A stretch of DNA of 64,000 nt from Tyto alba (Eukaryota; Chordata; Aves; Strigiformes; Tytonidae): contig NW_024881261.1 in assembly GCF_018691265.1 (NCBI RefSeq), positions 22,779,374-22,843,373 on the forward strand. The letters are read 5' to 3'. Below, one piece after another: positions 41,680 through 51,160 of this stretch. The notes under the pieces are model-generated. The model was not told the origin of the DNA, ran no database searches, and saw only the letters and a program-made list of their open reading frames with translations. A program made the position numbers and the translations under genes. How positions within the stretch are numbered: the stretch's first letter is position 1; every line of letters begins with the position of its first letter.

Positions 41680-41760
41680 TGACGTGGAAACAGGCGCACC
41701 GTAACCCGCTGCCTGGTTACTGCGTCGACGGACAGCCCAGAGAGCCAACCCTTGCGCGAT
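41680..41760 (-). other. GBF1: Probable non-coding exon 1 of GBF1 (5' UTR)
   Basis: This is inferred, not read directly. Exon 2 begins only ten bases before the start codon, so at least one upstream 5'-UTR exon is required. On the minus strand a good donor, GTCA|gtgaga, ends at 41,680 inside a CpG island. Three inverted CCAAT boxes lie 25-210 bases further upstream (41,785, 41,846 and 41,886), where NF-Y sites are expected relative to a start near 41,750. The 5' limit given is approximate, and CpG-island promoters usually use several starts. A different donor inside the island (for example near 41,170) cannot be excluded. Confidence 0.45.
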
Positions 41761-43664
41761 GCGGCGGGCAGCTCCCTAAGGTACCCAATGGAATCACGGT
41801 CTGAAACCGGAGGAGGCGGACCCCCCGGTGACAAGCGGAAGAAAGCCAATGAGAGGGGAGAGGGTAGAACTAGCGTAGCCGATGGCCAATCACGGAGGAG
41901 CCCTGCAGTGCGGGGCGCAGCAAGGGTGGTTGAGCGGAGAAGTCGGAGGAAGGGCTGCCCTCGCAAGGCATTGTGGGTCGGGCCGCCCGCCCACGGCGCT
42001 CCCCGGGGGCTGGGGGGTGCCCCGGCCGCCGCCCGGGATGGGGCCGGCCCAGCGCCCCCGGGCCGCCCTGGCAGCGTGCCGGGTGGGGGGAGGGCGGCTC
42101 CCGGGTGGGTGACCGCGAAAGGGACCTTTAGACGCGTGCCTGAGGGTCTTCCTGGAGGGGAAACGGGGCGAGCGAAGGGTTGCCAGTGGCGCGGGGCCCG
42201 TAAAGCAAGGCTTGCGCCAGCCACCTCTCGTTGGCAAGGTGAGGCGGTGGCTGCCGCAGGGCCGCCCCTCCGTGCTCGGCAAGGATCTGCCTGCTTGCTC
42301 TTACGGCCCCTCCCTGGTTCTGCGGGAGGTTGTGCCCGGAAAGCAGCTCGTTTCCTCCCGAGCCCCAGTTCCGCTGTTCGTGTTGGGAACAGCTCCCCGG
42401 GAGCAGGCCCTGGGTGGGTGGGCAGGCAGGCAGGAAAATTCACATGGACGAAACGGGGCGTGCAGCTGTTAGGAGAGTACACGCGACAGCACTTAGCGGG
42501 GCACGCGCTGCTTTTGCTTCTTCCGCAGTCCAGCTCACGGGGTAGCTTTTCCTCAAACCTGAACACAACTGGTGCTTTGCTCGAGTTGGGCTACAAGCCG
42601 TGTGCTACAGCCTCAGTTCAGCCAGCCTGGCAGCCAGGGACCATGATTCTGTTTAACTGCTGTTTGAAGCCAGTTTATTGATCAGTTTGCAGCAAGAGCA
42701 ATCACAGCATTGCAAACGTACAGCATCTAGCACAGTGAATTCTTGGTGCCAGTTTAACCTTCTTAGCCACTTTGCCCATCTATGCCCCAGTATCAATGCA
42801 GTGTACTTTAATGGCAGTAATTTTCAGGCTTTGCTCTGCTTGTTTAAGCCTCTGCCCATTGAATTTGAGGCAGAGGACAGAAGGTCCCTGCAGCTACCTA
42901 ACAGTTCTATAGCACTAGCATCTGCAGCCAGGACAGCCTGAGGATCTGTTCTGACAGGTGTTAGAGTGGCCAAAGCAGCAACTACCCCAAAATGTTACGC
43001 TCGCTCTGTAGGGAAAACAAATAAAGGTGAAGGAAGAGTGAAAGGGTCAAAAAATACTCATTCGCTGCCCTAATAACAACTTCATCTGCTGTAGCGTGAC
43101 TAAAGGAGTGACATTCTCCAACAAAGGCCCAAGGGAATGTGCAACAGAACTCTTCTCTGACCAGCCAAACCCAAATCTGAGGCTGACTTCCAACACCACC
43201 TTAAAAGATGTCCCTCTCTTGAGGGCACGACCTTCAGAGAGGGTGTTGTGGGATGGGACGCTCTGGAAATGGTGGTCACCGTATCCTTCCCTCTCCACGT
43301 AAATAGCTGCCCGAGTATTGCCTCATCAAGAATTAATGTTTCTTAGACTGAAACTGCTGTTATCTCCCAGCTCAGACAGCTGGAGGCCAGGGGACCTGCT
43401 TCAGCTGGACTTTACCTGGTAACTTGTAGGAAGTCTTCGGAGTTGGAAGTTTAAGCTGTAATTACATTAGGCAGCCACATAAGCTGCACATATGCAGCCC
43501 TAAAATGGAACAAGAAACAGCATGTTCCAGTGGCCTGACCATGGGCTCAGAAGCAAAACATATCACGCCAGCCTCTTCTGCAGCCATGATACATGCAGTT
43601 TTTAGTTTGAGTTCCTCAGCTATAAAACAGGTGGTCAAATACTTACCTAGTGCAGAGAGATTGC

Positions 43665-43672
43665 AAAGGTCA
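43665..43672 (+). promoter_or_regulatory. NBRE octamer AAAGGTCA (NR4A-type)
   Basis: Perfect match to the monomeric NR4A (NGFI-B/Nurr1) response element, about 4.7 kb upstream of the PITX3 exon 1. The match is seen; function is inferred only. Confidence 0.3.
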
Positions 43673-44155
43673 CTTAAGCGATGAGTGAAGGTTTGCAGAA
43701 CAAGTGGATTAGTTGCTAGTGCTTTCTCCTTCCCTTCTTCCCTGCTCCAGCAGCTGCTAAAGCCCCTTTGGTATCTGCCAGCCATTTGGAAATTCACAGG
43801 AGTTCGTCATTGCCACTGAGTCCATTTGCTCACTGCTCAGCGAAGCGGGGTTTGGGTGCTGGCTTGGCCATTGCACACAGCGCAGCTCAGCCCAGGTCAG
43901 CCAAGCCTGTCTGCTCTGCCAGGGAAGGGGCTGGAGCCCTCTCCATGCCTTCTTGACCCTTCCAATGCCAGCTGCACAGCTCAGGCTCCCACCCAGTCTG
44001 ATCTGGTGAATCGGACCCTGCTATGGTGTTATTTATGGAAGCCTGTCACGAAGCTTGAAACCGAGCCAGCCAGGAGCCTTCTGCTTCACCCAAATGCGTC
44101 TTAGTGCATTAATAAAGAGCAAACATTGCAATGTGCTTTGCATTTTTACTTACAA

Positions 44156-44260
44156 TACAGCACTGCATTGTCTGGAGAGAAAAACAATACGGTACAGCCC
44201 CGCACTGCCTGGAGAGAGTTCACTCACATGCACTACAGCACTGCGTTAGTCAGCCCTCAG
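44156..44260 (+). repeat. Imperfect tandem repeat, about 37-41 base units, three copies
   Basis: Units start at 44,156, 44,193 and 44,234. Each begins TACAGC-C-GC followed by a G/T-rich segment, and the first two share CTGGAGAGA at the same offset. The third copy diverges after about 15 bases. It probably arose by local duplication. No function is evident. Confidence 0.55.
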
Positions 44261-45639
44261 ACAGCCCAGCACCGCCCTGGCCACACAGAAAATCCTGCTG
44301 ATGTGACAGTGCGGCACCAACGCCCCCAGCTCGGCAGCAGCAGGGAAACCTGGATTGCCTGGACTGCCTGATCCAGCAGCCCTTTGCCAGAGCGGTGCAC
44401 AGCTGTGTACAGACCATATGTGGGCAAGTTGGAGCACCCTGTTTGCACCAAAGGATCCAGGTGTAGGACCAGGACACAGGACAGTCCCTTGTCCCTTTAT
44501 TCCCAAAATAATGCACTAGTTCTTACACACATTGTGGTAAAATTAAACCAAAAATCAGGCAAGCACAGTCTGTGCAAATCCCTCAGGTTCCTGCTTTCTG
44601 GTCAGGAAATCTGGGCTTTATCCTCACTGCAAAGATGCAGCTTTTCAGCAGAATTTCTGTCTTGAATATTCCTCCTCAGCCCACAAAGAGCATATGGAGG
44701 GGCTGCAAATTCACTCATAGTCATCCCCTCAGGTCTTGCCCAGGTACCTGGTCAGCTCACCTGCTTTCATCTGAGACACCTGAGCAGCCAGCTCCTTGCA
44801 AATAGCAGTGTCTCCATGGGGCACTCCAGCTGCTTTCATTTGGGTCCAGATTGCCAGTGTAATAGCCAGCTCCCCACAAGACTTTGATGAGACTATCACA
44901 AACCCATGTTGCCAACCACCTCCACCTCTGCAGTCTGCTCCAATGGACAGGACCAACTTTGCACGGTCTGTTACTCTTGCTCAGCCCCTGCCAGTTCATG
45001 GTTATCCACAGAGCCCAGATATCAGACCCATGGGCACATGCAACACAGAAATTTTCCAGCAAGTTAAATAGTCTGAGAGAGGCTGAACTTCTATCCCCTC
45101 CTCTTGGAGACTTTTGCTACTTCTCAGAGGCTTAGTAAGGTCTCCAGAAAAGGGGCAGAAGGAAGGAGTTGGCTCAGAAGTTACAAGCAGTTGTCACAGC
45201 TAGAAACTATTTGCAGCCACTCTCCTCAGAGCTGAGCATCCCAAAACTGCTACTGAATGCTGAACACAGTGGTTCTGAGCAGCTGCTCCTTTCCAGGGCG
45301 GGCTCAGGTAGAGGCTAGCCCAAAGCCAGCTGAAGGCTCTCCAAAGGAAAACTGATGTGCTGCATCTGGTGCAATCTGCACTTGGGCCAGGACCTGCAAC
45401 TGAAGCAACAGAGCTAAACTGAGATACTCAAAAACATTAAAACCCTTCTCTGGAAACTATACAAAGTACAATATTGAAGCTGCAGAGCAGCCTCCTTAGG
45501 CTAAAATACCCTGCCAGCTGTTCTACTTAGCCCAAGCCTCAGGAACACTCCTGCGCTTCCCAGTGACGTGAAACTCTCCCGATGTAATGTTTTCCATTGT
45601 CTCTTCTTGGCTGAGGCAAGCCATGCCTTTTTGGCAGGA

Positions 45640-46010
45640 GCAACCTGGGCTCAGTTAGTCATATCTTCGTCATCTCTTGGCTAGACTACAGCTACGTGAT
45701 ACACCTGGGCATGAAGCCCACAGCACTTGGCAAATGCCAACCAGAAGAGCATGCTGCAGTGGGAGCCCTGGCTACCACAATCACATCAAACTTACCCTCC
45801 ACTTCCTAGGCCACCTTTTGGCTTGAAAGCCAAGCCAAATTCAAGCCTGAGTCCTGATCTTCAAGGCATTTGATGGCATGGACCCAGCATAGCTAAAAGA
45901 TCAAAGACAAAAAGATGGAAACCATGATCAACAATCAACAACTCTGCCGCTCTCCAAGAGCAGTGGACTCATCCAGTGTGAGGACCAGGTTTGCCTGGGA
46001 CAGAGACAGG
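45640..46010 (+). repeat. Decayed L2/CR1-superfamily LINE fragment
   Basis: In translation the plus strand shows remnants of the C-terminal part of a LINE reverse transcriptase. They are FVISWLDY followed by a VIHLG segment, and then, after frame breaks and stops, VLIFKAFDGMDPA with LKDQ after one stop. These align with the conserved ISRLDY / FK-L-L--KAL-G--P-YL motifs of L2-like elements and differ from the CR1 copy at 3.2 kb. The copy carries several stops and is clearly old. The borders are approximate. Confidence 0.65.
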
Positions 46011-47173
46011 GTTTTCTCTGAGAACATGCTCTTCCCGGCTGGTGAAAAATGAAGTATGTCTAAGATGCTGAGTAATTCCCTCCTTTTGCATATTCCATCT
46101 CTCTGCCAAGATGTGAGTCAGGTTCACTCTGAGATTAGTTTGCTTTTGCATTTTTTTTTTTTCATTTTTACTTGATATAAAACAGTAACATCTGTCTCCT
46201 GGACCCAGGTAAAGTTCTTGGTCTCTTCCCCAGCAGTGATTTCTCCAGCTGGCATGACAAGATGTAGCACAGCTAGGAAGTCTTGGCACTAACCAGCAAG
46301 ATCTGCTACTACATTTCAACAACAAACACCAGAGCACTCCCTCTTGGAAAGACCCTTCAGGGGTCAGTCCGGTAGTTGCACCAAGGTTGTCCTAATGAAA
46401 GACTCCTAGTGCAGATCTTTGGATGGTCTAATCCAAAAGTCTTCACACTGCACTCCACAGAGAACAAGCTTGTGACATAATGCTGGTTTGTATTTCCAGT
46501 TGCCCAAGAGAAATAGCTAAAAATACCATTGTTTCATTATTACTTGAAAGCATAAGCACTAACTGTATTTGCTGCAGTCTACTGATGGTGAAAGGTTTGG
46601 AGGGAGAGGGAGGTGATCCAAAATATGGTCCCTTCACTGCTGCAGACCTTGAGTGGGGTTTTCAGCCTCGCTGCAGCATGTAGTGATAGAGACAGACTGC
46701 CCCGTGGAAAGTGCTAGTGCTGCTCTACTGTGTCTGCTTCTCTTAATGGAGACAAGCCTATGCTGGGATGGATTAAAATATGGGCTGGAAAAAGATGTGG
46801 TCTAGCTTGCTGTCATTTTTTGGCAGGCAAAAAAGCAGTAAGGCAAACACAAACCTCAGTTTACTACCATTAAAAAAATACAGTAATTTCTCATAAGTGT
46901 GTCAACATTCTGACTCCTTTTAAACTCTCCATGTTTCTACTGAATTAACATGGTTTTGAACTGTAATCCATAATGCCTGGGTCTACTTAACCTCTCTTTA
47001 CATCCCGTGCTTCTTCACGTGCATTTATCTTCCCCTACATATCTATATGCCACGTTATGCATTTAGCAGGCTCCCTAAATATGATTCGTAAATCACCCAG
47101 GGTTAAAATTCACTCCTACTCTCACAACATTATTTCCTAATCTCTAAAACATGTCAGTGGAAGAGCTTGAGGG

Positions 47174-47181
47174 TGACCTTT
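47174..47181 (-). promoter_or_regulatory. NBRE octamer AAAGGTCA (NR4A-type), PITX3 upstream region
   Basis: The plus strand reads TGACCTTT, the complement of the NBRE, about 1.2 kb upstream of the probable PITX3 start. A second TGACCT half-site follows at 47,217-47,222. Nurr1 (NR4A2) and PITX3 act together in midbrain dopaminergic neurons, which makes the site worth testing. Binding is not shown. Confidence 0.35.
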
Positions 47182-47666
47182 GGCATCATAAATCGGAGAG
47201 CAGGTTGACATGAAAATGACCTCAAGAAAATCAGACTGTAGAATCACACATCCAACTCTGTAAGAGCCCGGCAGGGATAAACCTCTCCCCTGGGCTGAGG
47301 CATCCCAGGGCAGGATGGAGAGGCTAAGCCCGAGTTCTGCAAACCTCTCTCCCTGTGGGCACTGGGCGAGAGGGGACGTGTCTGCTTGGAGCGAAATGTG
47401 TGTGCAAACACGTCCAAGGCTTGCTGTAGCCGGGACCACCATCGGGGCGTTTCAGGGAGGGGTCGCACCCTGCACGGCTGCACCAGGATTTTGCCATGAA
47501 CTTCGGCAGGAGCCAGCGTGGAGCCTAAACTGCAGGCAGCGTGCGAGCTCCCGGAGAGCCGTCAGCGGGCGGGAGCGCGGTGTTCCCGCACAGCCCCCGT
47601 GTCCCGGGAAAAGCGGCACGGTGTTGCCAGAGAAGCGCTTCTCGGTACGGCCGTGAGCCGCAACAG

Positions 47667-47693
47667 CACGTGCAGTAATTAGCCGCAATTAGC
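47667..47693. promoter_or_regulatory. E-box plus paired homeodomain sites upstream of PITX3
   Basis: A CACGTG E-box (47,667-47,672) is followed by two AATTAGC heptamers at 47,677-47,683 and 47,687-47,693. These start ten bases apart, which is one helical turn. They are AT-rich cores inside a GC-rich island, about 690 bases upstream of the probable start. Motifs are seen directly; a regulatory role is inference. Confidence 0.35.
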
Positions 47694-48181
47694 ATCTCTT
47701 GCAACTATTGCCCCATCCTGCAGGGGAAAGCTTCCGTCAGCCGACTGCGGGCTTGGATCCCCCCCAGAAAACTCTGCCTGGCTGGTGGTTCTAACTGTAA
47801 AGCCCGAACAGGCTCGCCGCGCCGGTGCTGAGCGGAGCGGATGCCCAGAGCACGGGCTCCGGGGCACCGGATCGCCAAGCGGTTGAGCAACGCGCGCAGG
47901 CGGCGGTAACGGCAGCGGTAACAACAATATGTGAGTGTACGTACACCTATGTAGAGATATACACGGACACCCCCTCTGTGCGCTCAGGGCTGGCAGAGCA
48001 GGGACCCCCCGCGCCCGGGAGATGCCCCCGCCCGCCGCTCCCCCTGCCCCGGCGCGGCGGAGCCGGCGGCCCGGGGGCGGTGGGACGGGGGCGGGGCCAG
48101 CACGGCGGGGGCGGGGCCTACCGCCCTCCTCGGCGAGTCCGGGGACCGGGGTGCGGCGGGATGTAAATGAGGCGCGGAGCG

Positions 48182-48372
48182 ATTGGACAGTGGGGGCGAG
48201 GGGCGGGGCGAGGGGCGGGGAGGGGGGCGGGGCAGGGGCGGGCGGTGCTGGACGGGGCGGGCAGCGGCGGGCGCGCAGCTGGAATGGGGCGGGCGGGAGC
48301 GGGGCGCCCGGTGCAGCTGGCGGGGGGCGCCGGCCGCCCGCCATAAAGTGAATGGCCAGGGTGAATGGGAGG
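48182..48372 (+). promoter_or_regulatory. PITX3: Probable PITX3 core promoter (inverted CCAAT, GC boxes, TATA-like)
   Basis: An inverted CCAAT box (ATTGG, 48,182-48,186) is followed by a dense series of GGGGCGGGG-type GC boxes between about 48,197 and 48,270. A TATA-like CATAAAG follows at 48,342-48,348. A start about 25-30 bases downstream, near 48,373, fits with the splice donor at 48,563. The start is not read directly from sequence and other starts in the island are possible. Confidence 0.5.
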
Positions 48373-48563
48373 CAGTCGGCCGGCGCCCTCCGCCTTCGCC
48401 CTCCCCGTGAGCCGCGGGCCGGCAGCGAGGCACAGAGTGCTCGGGGAGCCGGGGGAATTTACTTTCTGACAGCGGCAGAGCAGCCCGGGACGCGGGGCGG
48501 GGGCCAGCTTCGCCCCTCTCTCAGGATTAAGGCCGCCCAGCCGAGCCCGCATCTGGAGCCGCT
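48373..48563 (+). other. PITX3: Probable non-coding exon 1 of PITX3 (5' UTR)
   Basis: The start codon exon (exon 2) opens with a splice acceptor 32 bases before the ATG, so an upstream non-coding exon is needed, as in other vertebrate PITX3 genes. The best candidate is the segment downstream of the CATAAAG box, ending at the good donor CCGCT|gtaagtg (GT at 48,564-48,565). The exon would be about 190 bases. It contains a GGATTAA sequence (48,524-48,530), the complement of the TAATCC core bound by bicoid/PITX-class homeodomains. The 5' limit is approximate. Confidence 0.55.
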
Positions 48564-50003
48564 GTAAGTGCCCCTCCGTCCCCGGCGTTCTGGGCGGGGT
48601 TCCCCCCTTCTTTCCCCATGAGCCCCTCGGTGCCAGCCCGGGCTTGCGGTGCCGGCCGGCCGCAACCCTTCCGGCGCTGGTCCAGGGTAAGAGCATCCCC
48701 GGCGGAGCGGCTCTGTTGTCTGCCTGGCAGCGTGGGGGCAGCCCCGCTCCCACCCGGGGCCCGCTTTCCGCCGCTCCCGCGGGGCAAGGGGCTGCAGCCA
48801 GATGCAGGGGGAGAACGGACGGATCGGGCCCTGCCCAGCCATCCCGAAGGGGCCCCGGGGCCGTGTGCGGCGGAGAAGCCCGCCCGGCGCTGCCGGGACC
48901 GCTGCCCGCCCGGCGGCGGGTCACGGCGACTCCCCGCTCTGCCCTTGCAGGGCCGGCGGCCCCGTGCCCGCCGCCGCCGGGGTGCCGCAGACCGGCCGCC
49001 CCCTCGGGGCCGCCGTGGGCCCCTCCCGGCCGGCGCTGCCGGAGCCTCTCGCCGTTGCTAAACTTAGTCATTTTCCACTCAGGCGAGTGGGGCAGGGGCT
49101 GTTTAAATTAGCCGGGGCTCGCTGTAAATAACGGCGCTGCGGGCTGCGGCTCAGCTGTCTGCAGCGTCCGGGGGAGAAGGGCCCGGGGAGCAGAGGCGGG
49201 GAGACTTCGCCGGGGAAAAGGAAAGCAGCCCGACGGCTTTTGGACAGTTGGATAAATGATATTTATGTAACGGGCTGGCTCCTGTTTACAGCAGAGCCGA
49301 CCTCCCTGCAGCGCCAGGGAGAGGGCGAGCCGGCCCCCGCGGACGGGGCGAACCTGCCCCGGGACGTCGCTGGCTGCTGCGCCCCGGCGGCCGGGGCCCC
49401 CGGGCACCCGACCGGGAATAACAGACCTGGCCAGGGTGCGGGTGAAGGAGCGGGGGGAGCGCCGACCCCCGCGGCGGCTCCGCCGGGAGCTCCGAACCTC
49501 CCCGGCGGAGAGGGGCCGCCCGGCGCCGGCAGGCTGCGGGCAGAGCCGGCTATCAAACCTCCGGGCGCTTGTACGGGCTCCAGCGCCTCCCCGGCGCCGG
49601 GGGTACGGGTGCAAACCAGCGCCCCTCCATCCCGCCGGGTGCCCGGGAAGCCCGGACGGCCGACGGAGCCCGGTACTGGCCGCTCCCCCGGCTATTCCCC
49701 GCTCAACGAGTATGGCCCCGGGGGAAGGGCTAGCCCGCCAGCGCGGCACCCCCGCGTCCTTCCCCTCGTTCTCCTCCTCGGAGCAGGAGAGAGGGACAAC
49801 TTCGCCCCGGCTGGCTGGAGCTCTGGCGGGGGCCGACGCCCGCGCTCCGCTCGGGGTGGGGGGACGGGACGGACGGCGGCGGGGCCCGGGGCGGGGGGGA
49901 GACGGCGGGCCCGGTGCCGCCGAACGGGGCACACCTGTCGGCCCCTCTCCCGGCGCCCCCGCGGCTGGACAGCTGAGGGGACGGGCTGGGAGGGGGCTGG
50001 CTT

Positions 50004-50024
50004 CCCCCCCCCCCCCCCCCCCCC
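50004..50024 (+). repeat. Poly-C tract (21) in the PITX3 CpG island
   Basis: Uninterrupted run of 21 C about 1.44 kb downstream of the probable exon 1 donor. The opposite strand is G21, able to form quadruplex structures. Its length is also likely to be inaccurate in sequencing. Confidence 0.85.
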
Positions 50025-51059
50025 TCCGCCGTCAGCGCCAGAGCCCTGCAGAGGCGCTGACGGGGGTCGGTGGAGCCCCCCCACCGCCGGGGCCGGGCAG
50101 CTCGGGGTAGCAGTGCCCCGGCCGGAGCTCCCGGAGCTCCGCACGCCTTTCCCAGTCGGCGCGGCGGGTTGTGAGATGCAGAGCTCGGCTTCGCGGGGGT
50201 GGCCGCAGGCGGGCGCGATGCCGCAGAACCCCGGGACGCGGTGTCCCCAGTCACCGCACCCGGCTGGGGCTTCACATTGGTGGTGCAGGACTCAAAACCA
50301 ACCCCTCAGCTGCCTCCCCGTTCCCTCGCTTTAGAGGGAGGCAGCCCCCTGACCGATGGGCCCGTGATCCATGCACTTTCTAAGTGGAGGCTAGTGCTTA
50401 AGGCAAAGAGGGGAATTTGGCATCACCCAGACAAGCTTTTGGGTCCTCCACGCCTGGCCCGTGGCCTGGAGGATGCTAGAGAAGAAATGGCTCTATCCCC
50501 TCTGCAATTTCAGGAGATGCTAAATGCCACAGCTTGGGAAGGTGCCTTTCAGGAGCATCACGCCTGTTCCCGTCCCACCTTCCAAAGGCAGGGAAAGAAA
50601 CACCTTCTTGGCAGTGGGATCAGGGGCACCCTGGCTTCCTGCACTCCCTCCCAGCCCCTTGGTGAGCTGGAGGGATGGGTGTTTGCGTGGGCTTCAATGG
50701 TGCCCTTGCTGTGAGGGACAAAGAGCTGCCTGCTGGCTCCTGAGGGGCCAGCATAGCATGGTAGCTGCTTTCAGTCTCCACACATGTCCACAGAAACAGA
50801 GCAAGGTTTGATTTTTTTTCATTAGCAAACAGTCGCACCATGTCTGGTATTCCTTACTGGGAGTCCTCACAGGGAGATGTCTTTCACCAACAGCCTGGAG
50901 AGGGGTCTGGGCGAGGGTGGTGTTTTTCCTGCTGTTACTGGGTTTGTGTGACCTGCAGCCCAGGCTCTCTCCATGAAAGCCCACCTATATTCCTGAGTTG
51001 TCTCCTGTCCAAGGCACTGGTTTAAAAAACACAGTATCTCTCTCTGGCAGACAAACCGT

Positions 51060-51160
51060 TGCAAGCCTCACTTAATATCTATTACATTTCTACAAGGGCT
51101 TAATTCAGGCAATTAATAGATCTGTAAATTGTGACTGGATTGCAAAAGTATTTGTTAACG
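51060..51160. promoter_or_regulatory. Candidate regulatory element, AT-rich homeodomain-type cluster
   Basis: Within an otherwise GC-moderate intron this 100-base patch is AT-rich and contains CTTAATTC, CAATTAATAG and GTTAACGTAACG sequences, and no simple repeat. This composition is common in deeply conserved enhancers of developmental genes. It is a candidate only. Confidence 0.25.

Larger units (their letters stand above)
1..41760 (-). other. GBF1: GBF1 gene, 5' portion (partial; continues past the left edge)
   Basis: This span covers the GBF1 transcription unit as far as it lies in the window: a probable exon 1, coding exons 2 and 3, and the start of a very long intron 3. GBF1 is a large (about 1,850-residue in mammals) Sec7-domain guanine-nucleotide exchange factor. 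It loads GTP on ARF proteins at the cis-Golgi and ER-Golgi intermediate compartment, drives COPI coat recruitment, and is a target of brefeldin A. The identification rests on exons 2 and 3, which together give the first 54 residues of the protein in near-identical form with introns at sensible points. The 5' end near 41.76 kb is inferred from promoter elements. I searched the region below 34.4 kb by eye for the next exon (it should begin with a Leu-Ser-Glu-Ile-Glu-Pro-like stretch) and did not find it. The Sec7 domain is not in this window. Confidence 0.85.
41040..42480. promoter_or_regulatory. GBF1: CpG-island promoter region of GBF1
   Basis: This block of about 1.4 kb is very GC- and CpG-rich, starts abruptly at about 41,050, and fades after 42,480 into ordinary sequence. 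It carries CCAAT boxes on the plus strand at 41,785-41,789, 41,846-41,850 and 41,886-41,890. It also has a YY1-type element (AAAATGGCGGC) at 41,471-41,481 and a ZNF143-type core (read CCCACAATGC on the minus strand) within 41,967-41,978. Many GC boxes are present and no TATA box is seen, which is the usual architecture of a housekeeping promoter. Long open frames across it on both strands are consequences of high GC and show no family resemblance. It may also fire to the right, because a good plus-strand donor (AAG|gtgagg) ends at 42,238. Confidence 0.75.
42480..47450. other. GBF1-PITX3 intergenic DNA
   Basis: This region of moderate GC separates the two CpG islands. I see no protein-coding gene. 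It contains an L2-like LINE remnant (45,640-46,010), an imperfect tandem repeat (44,156-44,260) and a perfect NBRE octamer (43,665-43,672). Several open frames of 80-110 codons overlap on both strands near 44.2-45.1 kb; the one at 44,729-44,956 (minus) looks protein-like in composition but I cannot place it. A second NBRE (47,174-47,181) lies near the right end. Confidence 0.6.
47450..50330. promoter_or_regulatory. PITX3: Large CpG island around the PITX3 5' end
   Basis: This block of about 2.9 kb has extreme GC and CpG density and surrounds the probable first exon and the start of intron 1. Broad CpG islands of this sort are typical of developmental transcription-factor genes. The many long open frames on both strands (up to 364 codons at 49,240-50,334) are rich in Pro, Ala, Gly and Arg. 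They overlap each other in several frames and show no family resemblance, so I do not call them genes. A 21-base C tract lies at 50,004-50,024. Confidence 0.8.

Noticed and set aside
41035..42681. Open frames of 130-310 codons on both strands across the GBF1 CpG island, including one with an ATGGCGGC start
   Set aside because: Same GC artefact. The ATGGCGGC at 41,474 is a YY1-type motif, and the frame behind it is low-complexity with no recognisable protein.
48118..49071. A 317-codon minus-strand frame over the PITX3 promoter
   Set aside because: It runs through GC boxes and the exon 1 region antisense, with Pro/Arg-rich composition and no homology recognised.
49240..50334. A 364-codon open frame and several overlapping long frames in the PITX3 CpG island
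   Set aside because: High GC depletes stop codons. Long frames run in several phases on both strands at once, are Pro/Ala/Gly/Arg-rich and have no domain. They span the promoter and intron start of PITX3.
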